From: Brevibacterium picturae
Lineage (GTDB): Bacteria > Actinomycetota > Actinomycetes > Actinomycetales > Brevibacteriaceae
Direction of reading: 5' to 3'
Length of the DNA: 64,000 bases
NCBI RefSeq assembly: GCF_900105045.1
Contig: NZ_LT629739.1
Span: 2,542,001 to 2,606,000, forward strand
Positions 53,563 through 61,062 of this stretch are shown here, in pieces; the stretch's first letter is position 1; each line of letters begins with the position of its first letter. The translations under genes and the position numbers were made by a program. Under the pieces are notes generated by a model. It ran no database searches. It was not told the DNA's origin and saw nothing but the letters and a program-made list of their open reading frames with translations.

Positions 53563-54524
53563 ATGGAGGCCGACATCGATGTGATCGCCGTGACGGGCAT
53601 GTGCGTGGAGGAGCGGCGCAGCTACGCCAGGCGTCTGGCTGCAGCACGCGGATTTGTCCTCGTCACCGCTGAACAGACCGCCGAGGGTGTCGAAGTGGTG
53701 GACCGAACGGTCGACCTCCTGCGCATGGCATCACACGCGCCGGGCATCGTGCTGGAATACCCCTTCGAGACGCCTGTGATGGAGATCGTGGGATCACTCA
53801 ACGCGGCCGTCGTGGACACTCGCCTCATCGACCTTGTCTGCGTACTCGATGTCGGGCACATGCTCGTCGACGTAGGATCCCAGGAATACGTCAGCCTGAC
53901 GGCCATGAGCGGCGAGGGTGAGAACGGTATCCTCGCTGCGAAGGCGGAGCTGCTCGTGAGTCAGATCGAGTTCGCCTCAACGGTGGCAATCGTCAATTCC
54001 GGAGCGTTGCAGACTGCGGAACTCGAGCAGGCTGCCGCTCTGGTCAGCCATCTTGCTCCGAACGCCGACCAGTGCCTCATCGCCGAATCCGGCGACGTCC
54101 ATGGCGAGGTCCGGCAGCCCTTTGCCGATCGACCGCCGGACGCCGGCTGGGTTTCGATCCTCAACCGAGAATTCCGGCCGACGTTCCATTCGCGCGAGGT
54201 CGTGGCGTGCCGATACGAGCAGCTGCGACCGTTCCACCCTGGGCGTCTCCACCAGGCGCTGACCTCGTGCCTCTTCCCGGGGCATTGCGGACGGATTCTG
54301 CGTTCGGCCGGCTTCGCCCGTTTGGCCACCCGACCGCACATCACCGGCCAATGGGATCGGGTGGGAGGCTTCTTCACGCTCTCACCAGTATCGCGATCGA
54401 TGAGCCCTTGCTGCGACGGGTCCTCGACAATGCTGTGCTCAATGATGCCGAATTGGCGGCCGGACCGATGGTCTGGGCCAGCTTCCCGGACCGATTCCCT
54501 GACTGGAGCACAGCGACGATGTAG
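53563..54524 (-). other. Opposite strand of the frameshifted CobW-like gene: no gene seen
   Basis: Open frames on the minus strand here are only complements of the plus-strand CobW-like gene. They have no family signature, so I do not call any of them as genes. Confidence 0.5.
53563..54524 (+). pseudogene. CobW/COG0523-like protein without P-loop, frameshifted near the 3' end
   Basis: From ATG 53563 the frame gives a protein resembling the Zur-regulated CobW-like proteins of mycobacteria (Rv0106 type). The N-terminus VIAVTGMCVEERRSYARRLA has no GxxGxGKT and there is no CxCC motif, both usual for G3E GTPases. The CobW C-terminal domain is clear: RPFHPGRLHQAL (about 225-236), then LATRPHITGQWDRVGGFFTL. 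At about 54385-54395 the frame breaks: the end of the family (IAIDEPLLRRVLDNAVLNDA, then PDRFPDW) is read in another frame and stops at 54524. One missing base would restore a protein of about 320 residues. Without correction the frame runs on to 54822 across zur. Confidence 0.75.
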
Positions 54525-54537
54525 TCCGACGAGGCCA

Positions 54538-54951
54538 CTACTCGCTCTTCGCGGATGCGGCGCAGTCGGCACAGAGTCCGAAGATCTCGAACACATGTCG
54601 GGTGACGTCGAATCCGTGGGACTTGGCGACGGTGCTCATCCAGTCTTCGCTGGGTGGTTCGATCTCGACGGCCTTCCCGCAGTTCTCGCACACCAGGTGA
54701 TGGTGGTGTTCGTCCTGCGCGCAGGCGCGGAACAGCTGCTTTTCGGCGATGGTGATGGAATCGGCGTGACCGGACTCGCTCAGGGCATTGAGCTGTCGGT
54801 AAACGGTGGCCAGCCCCACTGAATGGCCCTGGTCCTCAAGCGTCCGGTGGAGCTGTTGGGCGGAGACGAAGCGCTTCTGGGCGTCAAGCGCGGAGCCGAT
54901 CACGGCCTTCTGAGCAGTGCTCCGAGTCTTCTTGGGTTCCTCAGCCATCAT
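54538..54951 (-). CDS. zur: Zinc uptake regulator, Fur family
   Basis: A 137-residue Fur-family protein: winged-helix HSVGLATVYRQLNAL (about 43-57), metal site in AQDEHHHHLVCENCG (about 78-92) and structural-zinc pairs CENC (88-91) and CADC (127-130). The four-His run and the surrounding zinc genes indicate Zur rather than Fur. ATG 54951, with GGAGG 9 nt upstream, is taken as start; a second ATG follows immediately. With zinc bound it should repress the zinc-acquisition genes of this region. It converges with the CobW-like pseudogene 13 bp away. Confidence 0.92.
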   Translation of the reverse strand: MMAEEPKKTRSTAQKAVIGSALDAQKRFVSAQQLHRTLEDQGHSVGLATVYRQLNALSESGHADSITIAEKQLFRACAQDEHHHHLVCENCGKAVEIEPPSEDWMSTVAKSHGFDVTRHVFEIFGLCADCAASAKSE

Positions 54952-55024
54952 TTCTTCGTGCCTCCGACTGTGCTTCGCAGGTGGTTTTCGCAGGCATATG
55001 CGCGTGCGTTGATATATTCGGGAA

Positions 55025-55047
55025 TTAATGAAAAACGTTACCATTAA
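55025..55047. promoter_or_regulatory. Zur-box-like palindrome between zur and the COG0523 gene
   Basis: TTAATG (55025-55030) and CATTAA (55042-55047) form a perfect inverted repeat with an 11-bp centre containing AACGTT. It lies in the 148-bp gap between divergent zur and the GTPase gene and may control both. Confidence 0.7.
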
Positions 55048-55099
55048 GCGATGAAATGCGCCCGTGGCGACTGGTGTGGAGAGATTGTGAGGAGACATT

Positions 55100-56278
55100 G
55101 TGAGCAGAAGGCGATCCGGGAGCGCGGTGCCGGTCATCCTGCTGACCGGTTACCTGGGCGCGGGGAAGACGAGTCTGCTCAATCACCTGTTGCGCCACCC
55201 GGATGCGCGCATCGGGGTGGTTGTCAATGACTTCGGTGATCTCAACATCGATGCGGGCCTCGTCGTCGGACAGGTCGATGAGCCCTTCTCGATCTCCGGT
55301 GGATGCATCTGCTGCCTCAGCGATGACACCTCACTCGAAGATGCACTCAGCTCGCTCGCGAAACCACGCCTGGGACTCGACGCCATCATCGTCGAGGCCA
55401 GCGGTTTCGCCGAACCTCTCACCTTGGCACGGATGGTCACGCGCATGGGCCACCATCGCTTCCACCTGGGCGGGGTCATCGACGTCGTCGACGCCACCAT
55501 GCATGCCGCCACGATCGACACGGAGTCGGCACCTCCGATGCGCTATGCGGCGACCACCTTGGTGCTGGTCAACAAGCTCGACCAGCTGCCCGTCGCGGAC
55601 CGCGAGGCCGCTGTCGAGGCGATCGGTCAGCGGGTCCATCAGCGCAATCCGCGGCTGCTCGTCGTGGGCACGAGCTTCGGCCGCCTCGACCCCGCCCTCA
55701 TCTTCGACCCCGGAACAGGCTCAGCCGGCGAAACCGGCGAAACCGGCGAAACCGGCGAATCTGGCGAATCCGGCGGGGCCACGGAACCGATCCAGGCCGA
55801 GCTGCCGATTCGGGAGCTCATCCGGCAGGCCTATGCCGAATCGGCTCAGAAGGACCTCGAGGCGCAGAAGGGCCCTGACGGAGAGAAGGACCTCGAGGGG
55901 GAGAGCGCCCCTGTGCACAGACACGCACAGTCGGTGACGGTGACCGGCCACGGGTGCGCCGACGCCGATGCGGTGCTCGACCTGCTTGAGGACCTGCCCG
56001 CCGGGGTCTACCGAGTGAAGGGTTCGATCCTCGTTGCGGAAAGCACCCGACACAGAATCTACGGTGCGCAGGCCGTGGGGCCGAATGTCTATGTGTCGAG
56101 CGCTGTGCCACAGGAGACGACCTGGGACAGTGCGGTGGTCGTCATCGGCGAATCCTTCGACGAAGAAGCCATCAGGGCGAGGCTGGAGAGGGCGCTTGGC
56201 AACGGCAGCGGTTCGGGCGGGGCCGAGCGTTCGGGCGGCGTCGAGCGACTCCGCCACTATCTCCGCCTGCACAGCTGA
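55100..56278 (+). CDS. COG0523 (CobW/G3E) GTPase, putative zinc metallochaperone
   Basis: A 392-residue P-loop GTPase: LLTGYLGAGKTSLLNHLL (about 14-31), metal-binding GGCICCLSDD (CxCC, about 67-76), Walker B-like IIVEASGFAEP and NKLD for guanine. A C-terminal CobW domain (about 285-390) follows. Between them an inserted linker contains a Gly-Glu-Thr/Ser tripeptide repeat (about 213-230) and a Lys/Glu-rich stretch. These proteins hand zinc to client enzymes under zinc limitation. GTG 55100 with GAGGAG upstream is the start. A Zur-box palindrome lies about 55 bp before it. Confidence 0.92.
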   Translation: MSRRRSGSAVPVILLTGYLGAGKTSLLNHLLRHPDARIGVVVNDFGDLNIDAGLVVGQVDEPFSISGGCICCLSDDTSLEDALSSLAKPRLGLDAIIVEASGFAEPLTLARMVTRMGHHRFHLGGVIDVVDATMHAATIDTESAPPMRYAATTLVLVNKLDQLPVADREAAVEAIGQRVHQRNPRLLVVGTSFGRLDPALIFDPGTGSAGETGETGETGESGESGGATEPIQAELPIRELIRQAYAESAQKDLEAQKGPDGEKDLEGESAPVHRHAQSVTVTGHGCADADAVLDLLEDLPAGVYRVKGSILVAESTRHRIYGAQAVGPNVYVSSAVPQETTWDSAVVVIGESFDEEAIRARLERALGNGSGSGGAERSGGVERLRHYLRLHS

Positions 56279-56312
56279 CCCACGAATCGCCTGTGCCCAC
56301 ACAAAGCCGGAA

Positions 56313-56346
56313 TGTGGTGTTACCGGCCCGATTGTGGTGTTACCGG
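56313..56346 (+). repeat. Direct repeat pair upstream of the RND gene
   Basis: TGTGGTGTTACCGG occurs at 56313-56326 and 56333-56346, a 20-bp period (about two helical turns), about 50 bp upstream of a TAGGAT -10 box. It is a good candidate for an activator or repressor site. Confidence 0.65.
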
Positions 56347-56393
56347 AATCCAAAACGGAGGAAAACACCCGCGACCGCAAGTGGGGCGGGGCA

Positions 56394-56399
56394 TAGGAT
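56394..56399 (+). promoter_or_regulatory. -10 box of a leaderless transcript upstream of the RND gene
   Basis: TAGGAT lies 6 nt before the ATG at 56406, the same geometry and the same hexamer as for the mobA-like gene at 52730. It probably is the promoter for the RND transporter mRNA. Confidence 0.5.
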
Positions 56400-56405
56400 C
56401 GAATC

Positions 56406-56489
56406 ATGACCAAGTTCCCATCTCGCACTCAACCTTTCGGGGGAGGCAGAACACAACTTTCGGGGGACGTGCAAAACGGTCTGAGCTGA
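56406..56489 (+). CDS. Possible 27-codon leaderless leader ORF
   Basis: The ATG at 56406, 6 nt after TAGGAT, opens MTKFPSRTQPFGGGRTQLSG and seven further residues, then TGA. It contains two copies of CTTTCGGGGGA (56434-56444 and 56457-56467). It ends 169 bp before the RND start. No family is recognised. It could be a regulatory leader peptide or merely a by-product of the promoter position; ribosome profiling would tell. Confidence 0.35.
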   Translation: MTKFPSRTQPFGGGRTQLSGDVQNGLS

Positions 56490-56658
56490 AAGACTGAAGT
56501 CACTCGCAGGCCGTTTCGACCATCACCCGATCCACCTCCCCTCGCAGCACCCGGACCAACCCACCCGGACCGCCCCGCCCGAACTTTCCCCGCCCGAACT
56601 ATCCCCACCCGAAGCACCGCCCGCAACTCCCGTATGCCCAAAATCCGGAGGAAAACCC

Positions 56659-59600
56659 GTGTCCCTGATCACCAGGATGAGTCTGAAGAACCGTCTCATC
56701 GTCGGACTGCTCACCCTCGTGATCGCTGTTTTCGGCGTCGTCGCGACCACCTCGCTCAATCAGGAGACGATGCCCTCGGTCGAACTGCCCGGCACCTCGG
56801 TGCAGGTCACGGTCCCGGGAGCCTCACCCGAGGTCGTCGAGGAATCGGTGACCAAGCCGATCGAAACCGCGCTGGAGGGAGTCGGCGACCTCGAAGCGGT
56901 GACCACGACCACCTCGTCCGGGTCGATGTCGGCCAATGTCACGTGGCCCTTCGGCAAGGACGCGGAGGAGATGACCGACGCGGTCCGCTCCGCCGTCGAC
57001 TCCGCGAAGGCGAACCTGCCCGAGGACGCCGAGGCGGAGGTGCTGTCCCAGCAGATCGACGATGTCCCGGTGGTCATGTTCGCGGTCTCCGGGGGAGACG
57101 ACCCGCAGAAGCTCGGCGACCTCGTTGAGACCGAGCTCGTCCCCGAACTCCAGGCCGTCGACGGTGTCGCCGGCGTCGAGGTGGGCGGTCAGAGCGAGCA
57201 GCGGGTGAACATCACCTTCCGGCCCGACGACGTCAACGACAAGAACGTCGTCACCACATCGGTCCCCGATGAGCTCACCGCCGCCGGCACCGTCGTCCCG
57301 GCCGGGCAGAGCGCGCAGGGAGACAAGTCCCTGTCAGTCGAAGTCGGCAGTGAACTCGACGCCGTGAAGGAGATCGAGAAGACCCCGCTGCGCACCGCCG
57401 ACGGAACGGTTCTGCTGGGCGATGTCGCCGATGTCGAACTCGACTCGGTGGAGAGGACCTCGTACTCGCGTGCTGATGGCAAGAATGCCGTGACGGTGTC
57501 GGTGACCAAGGGACAGGACGACAATGTCGTCGAGGTCTCCCACGGCGTCAACGAGGTCCTCGACAAGATGGGTCCCGAACTCGGTGACGACATCGCGTTC
57601 TCGACCATCTTCGACCAGGCGCCGGAGATTGAGAAGTCGATCCACGACCTGTCCGTCGAGGGCGGACTGGGGCTGTTCTTCGCGATCCTCGTGATCCTGG
57701 CCTTCCTCGGCTCCTTCCGGTCCACCGTGGTCGCCGCGATCTCCATTCCGATGTCGCTGCTCATCGCGATGATCGGCCTGATGGTCGGCGACTACACCCT
57801 CAACATCCTGACCCTGGGAGCCCTGACCATCGCCGTCGGCCGCGTCGTCGACGACTCCATCGTCGTCATCGAGAACATCCGCAGACGGCAGGGCACGAGC
57901 GACCTGACGATCGACGACATCGTCGCCTCGGTCAAACAGGTGGCCGGTGCCATCACGGCCTCGACCCTGACCACTGTGGCCGTGTTCCTGCCCATCGCCT
58001 TCGTCGACGGCATCGCCGGGCAGCTGTTCCGTCCCTTCTCCGTGACCGTGTCGCTGGCTCTGCTCGGCTCCCTGCTGGTGGCGCTGACGATCGTTCCCGT
58101 CTTCAGCTACTGGGTCCTGCGCAAGAGCCCGAAGCCGCTGTCGCCGAAGCGCCAGGCCGCCACCGATGCAAGCTATGAGGCGTGGTCCGAGAAGCACCGC
58201 CGACGTGGAGTGAAACGAGCCGAACGTCGACAGGCCAAGATCGACACGAAGAACGCCAAGCGCGCAGCCAAGGGCAAGACGCTGCTCCCAGCGGCGACCG
58301 CCGATGCTCCGGTGACGCCGATGTCCGGCGACGGTGAGGCCTCCGACAGGGTCGACCGTCTCCAGCAGCGCAGCCTGCCCGCCATTATGGCCGCCCTGCG
58401 CCACCCGTGGCGCACGATCGTCATCTCCGTGGCGATCTTCGCCGTGACGATGATGATGGCCAGCTTCCTCAAGACCGACCTCCTCGGTTCCGCCGGGCAG
58501 AACTCTCTCTACATCGCCCAGACCATGCCGGCTGGGGCCTCGCTCGAGGCCAGCGACGAGGCCGCGAAGAAGATCGAGGACGTGCTCGCCTCCGATCCCG
58601 ACGTCGACACCTACTCGACGACCGTCAACGGTCCTGAAACCGGTGCCGAGAACTCCTTCAATATCACGCTGAAGGCCGACTCCGATGCGGAGGCGGCGAC
58701 GAGCCGGATTTCGAACCAGATCGACAGCCTCGGCGACGATGTCGGTGAGATCGATGTCCAGGATGCCAGCGGCGGCACGAACGAGGACGTCGAAATCAAA
58801 CTCTCTGGGACTGATATGGGTTCGCTGGGCGAAGCCGCCGATGCGGTGACGAAGAAGATGAGCGAGACGACGGGAGTCACGGATGCCCGCAACGACCTCG
58901 CCTCCGATCAGCCGATCATCCACGTCGACGTGAACCGGGGGAAGGCCGCGGACTACGGCTACAGCCAGGCCGAAGTTGGACAGGCCATCGCAGCCGCCCT
59001 GCACGGTAGCGAAGCCGGCACACTGAGTCTGGAAGGCAAGGAACGCGACATCTTCCTCGCCCCGACTCACCCGGATGCGACGCCGGATGAGATCCGGGCG
59101 CTCGAACTGCCCGTCACCGAGGTGCAGACGCAGAACGCACAGGAGGACGCGACCGACGCCGTCGAGGAGAAGACCGACCGCAGAGCCGACGAAGCCAAGG
59201 CCGAGGCCGAAGAGGAATCGGCCGATCAGCTCGAATCCGCGCGGGAGGCTCGTGACAACGCGGCCGATCAGCTCGAAGAGGCCCAGAAGGCACTGGACGA
59301 AGCGCAGAATCCACCTCCGGCGCCGAGTCCCGGTGAGATGGCGGCCGACCAGGTCGAACAGGCCGAAGAGGGTGTCGAGCAGGCAGAGAAGGGTCTGCAG
59401 GAAGCCAACGATGCCATCGATGACCTCGTCGACGGCCAGCGCGAGCAGGAGGAGAACCAGGCCGAGGAACAGGACCTCGCCGACGAACAGGCGGCCATCC
59501 CGGACATCAAGGGCGAGCCGATCACGGTCGACGAGATCGCCTCAGTCGACGAGACCGAGACGCCTGCCACGATCACCCGTGAGGACGGAGACCGCCAGGT

Positions 59601-60339
59601 CACCGTGTTCGCCACTCCTGCCGAAGGGCAGCTCAATCCCGTGTCCGCCGAGGCGCAGGAGCTGACCTCGAGCATGGATCTGCCCGATGGTGTGAGCTTC
59701 GATGTCGGCGGCGCGAGCCAGGAGCAGGCCGATTCCTTCGCCCAGCTCGGATGGGCGATGCTGGTGGCGATCGCGCTAGTCTTCCTTGTCATGATCGCGA
59801 CCTTCCGCAGCTTCGTTCAGCCGCTCATCCTGCTCGTGTCGATCCCGTTCGCTGCGACCGGTGCCGTGCTGCTCCTGCTGCTGACCGGAACGCCGCTGGG
59901 CATTCCCTCGCTCATCGGACTCCTCATGCTCATCGGCATCGTGGTGACCAACGCGATCGTGCTCATCGACCTCATCAACAAGCTGCGTGAGCACGGGATG
60001 GGGCTGTGGGATGCGATCATCCATGGCACCCGGCTGCGTCTGCGCCCGATCCTGATGACTGCCGCTGCCACGGTCTTCGCCCTCGTGCCCATGTCATTGG
60101 GACTCACCGGCGGGGGAGTCTTCATCTCCCAGCCTCTGGCGATCGTCGTCATCGGCGGCCTGACCTCCTCGACCGTGCTGACCCTGATCCTCGTGCCCGC
60201 CCTCTACCTCCTCGTCGAACGGCGCAAGGAGCGCCGGGCGGAGCACCAGCGGGCCAAGGCTACGGCGAAACATGAGGCCGATGAAGCGAGAATCGAAGCG
60301 GAGACCGCCGAGGTGGCTGCCCGTCCCGTAGACGAGTGA
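56659..60339 (+). CDS. RND (AcrB/HAE1-like) efflux transporter with coiled-coil insertion
   Basis: A 1226-residue inner-membrane pump. RND features: helix 1 followed by a first extracytoplasmic domain, GRVVDDSIVVIENIRRR (the proton-relay Asp pair, about 393-409), the second half starting at about residue 580, and GLLMLIGIVVTNAIVLIDLI (about 1085-1110). About 120 residues at 830-950 form a charged Glu/Ala/Gln-rich heptad region inserted into the second extracytoplasmic domain, and a basic linker (about 490-570) joins the halves. The GTG start at 56659 follows GGAGGAAAA. Gram-positive members of this type are poorly studied; drug, lipid or metal export are all possible. The position inside the zinc region may be relevant. 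Confidence 0.88.
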   Translation: MSLITRMSLKNRLIVGLLTLVIAVFGVVATTSLNQETMPSVELPGTSVQVTVPGASPEVVEESVTKPIETALEGVGDLEAVTTTTSSGSMSANVTWPFGKDAEEMTDAVRSAVDSAKANLPEDAEAEVLSQQIDDVPVVMFAVSGGDDPQKLGDLVETELVPELQAVDGVAGVEVGGQSEQRVNITFRPDDVNDKNVVTTSVPDELTAAGTVVPAGQSAQGDKSLSVEVGSELDAVKEIEKTPLRTADGTVLLGDVADVELDSVERTSYSRADGKNAVTVSVTKGQDDNVVEVSHGVNEVLDKMGPELGDDIAFSTIFDQAPEIEKSIHDLSVEGGLGLFFAILVILAFLGSFRSTVVAAISIPMSLLIAMIGLMVGDYTLNILTLGALTIAVGRVVDDSIVVIENIRRRQGTSDLTIDDIVASVKQVAGAITASTLTTVAVFLPIAFVDGIAGQLFRPFSVTVSLALLGSLLVALTIVPVFSYWVLRKSPKPLSPKRQAATDASYEAWSEKHRRRGVKRAERRQAKIDTKNAKRAAKGKTLLPAATADAPVTPMSGDGEASDRVDRLQQRSLPAIMAALRHPWRTIVISVAIFAVTMMMASFLKTDLLGSAGQNSLYIAQTMPAGASLEASDEAAKKIEDVLASDPDVDTYSTTVNGPETGAENSFNITLKADSDAEAATSRISNQIDSLGDDVGEIDVQDASGGTNEDVEIKLSGTDMGSLGEAADAVTKKMSETTGVTDARNDLASDQPIIHVDVNRGKAADYGYSQAEVGQAIAAALHGSEAGTLSLEGKERDIFLAPTHPDATPDEIRALELPVTEVQTQNAQEDATDAVEEKTDRRADEAKAEAEEESADQLESAREARDNAADQLEEAQKALDEAQNPPPAPSPGEMAADQVEQAEEGVEQAEKGLQEANDAIDDLVDGQREQEENQAEEQDLADEQAAIPDIKGEPITVDEIASVDETETPATITREDGDRQVTVFATPAEGQLNPVSAEAQELTSSMDLPDGVSFDVGGASQEQADSFAQLGWAMLVAIALVFLVMIATFRSFVQPLILLVSIPFAATGAVLLLLLTGTPLGIPSLIGLLMLIGIVVTNAIVLIDLINKLREHGMGLWDAIIHGTRLRLRPILMTAAATVFALVPMSLGLTGGGVFISQPLAIVVIGGLTSSTVLTLILVPALYLLVERRKERRAEHQRAKATAKHEADEARIEAETAEVAARPVDE

Positions 60340-60400
60340 CGTTCCGTGCGGCGACGGTTCACCGGCGCGGGAGTTCTAATGATCGAATTCTGGTGAGTGC

Positions 60401-61033
60401 TCACCGAAACGCGAGCGCACCCTGGCACAGTTGGACGACGTGGTCGGCCCGAGCTGCCTGGGTGCGCTCGTGCGTGGCCATGACGATCGTGGCGCCGCGG
60501 CTGCGTTCGGAGTCGATGGCCAGGGTGATGTCCTCGGTCGCGCGAGCATCGATTCCGGCCAGAGGCTCGTCGAGGAGCAGCAGGTCCGCGCGTTGTGCCA
60601 GACCTTGCGCCACCAGAGCACGCTGACGCTGACCCCCGGAAAGGGAACCGAGGCGACGCGAGGCGAGGTCGTCGATGCGCAGCTGGGCGAGGCAGTCGTC
60701 GACGATCCGCTGATCATCACTGCCGAGGCGGGCGAAGAGGCCCCGTAGGCTCCATCTGCCCATGGCCACGACCTGTCTGACGGTGATCGGAAGGTGGTCC
60801 GGAGCAGAACTGCGCTGTGGCACGAAAGCCACATTGGACGGCAGGCCGGATATCGATCCGTGTGTCGGTCTGAGCAGGCCTGCCAGTGCCATGAGCACCG
60901 TTGACTTGCCTGAGCCGTTGGCGCCGACGAGTGCCGTGACTCGGCCCAGGGGCGCGGCCAGGGTGATCTGGTCGAGAGCGAGATGGGCACCATAGTGAGC
61001 GCTGAGGTTGGTGATGGTGATCGGATTGTCCAC
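60401..61033 (-). CDS. aztA: Zinc ABC transporter ATPase AztA
   Basis: A 210-residue ATPase of the metal-uptake (family 9) type: Walker A VGANGSGKSTVL (about 36-47), signature LSGGQRQRALVAQGLAQR (about 133), Walker B LLLLDEPLAGID (about 153) and MATHERTQ. It energises AztB for high-affinity zinc import. It begins with GTG 61033 without a Shine-Dalgarno, but TATTGT lies 6 nt upstream on the minus strand, so it is likely leaderless. It is divergent from aztB, with only 29 bp between them. Confidence 0.9.
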   Translation of the reverse strand: MDNPITITNLSAHYGAHLALDQITLAAPLGRVTALVGANGSGKSTVLMALAGLLRPTHGSISGLPSNVAFVPQRSSAPDHLPITVRQVVAMGRWSLRGLFARLGSDDQRIVDDCLAQLRIDDLASRRLGSLSGGQRQRALVAQGLAQRADLLLLDEPLAGIDARATEDITLAIDSERSRGATIVMATHERTQAARADHVVQLCQGALAFR

Positions 61034-61039
61034 GCTCTA

Positions 61040-61060
61040 ACAATAATGGTTATCATTATC
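61040..61060. promoter_or_regulatory. Zur box overlapping both divergent aztA and aztB promoters
   Basis: ATAATG-GTTAT-CATTAT (61043-61059) is a perfect inverted repeat of the Zur-box type. On the plus strand TATCAT (61051-61056) lies 6 nt before the aztB ATG; on the minus strand TATTGT (61045-61040) lies 6 nt before the aztA GTG. A bound Zur would cover both -10 boxes. Confidence 0.75.
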
Positions 61061-61062
61061 GA

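Noticed and set aside
54525..54822. Extension of the CobW-like frame to 54822
   Set aside because: Beyond the frameshift it reads antisense through zur and loses all family similarity; the true end is in the other frame at 54524.
57334..59070. Minus-strand open frame of 578 codons inside the RND gene
   Set aside because: His/Asp/Arg-rich translation typical of the complement of membrane-protein codons; no start signal or motif.
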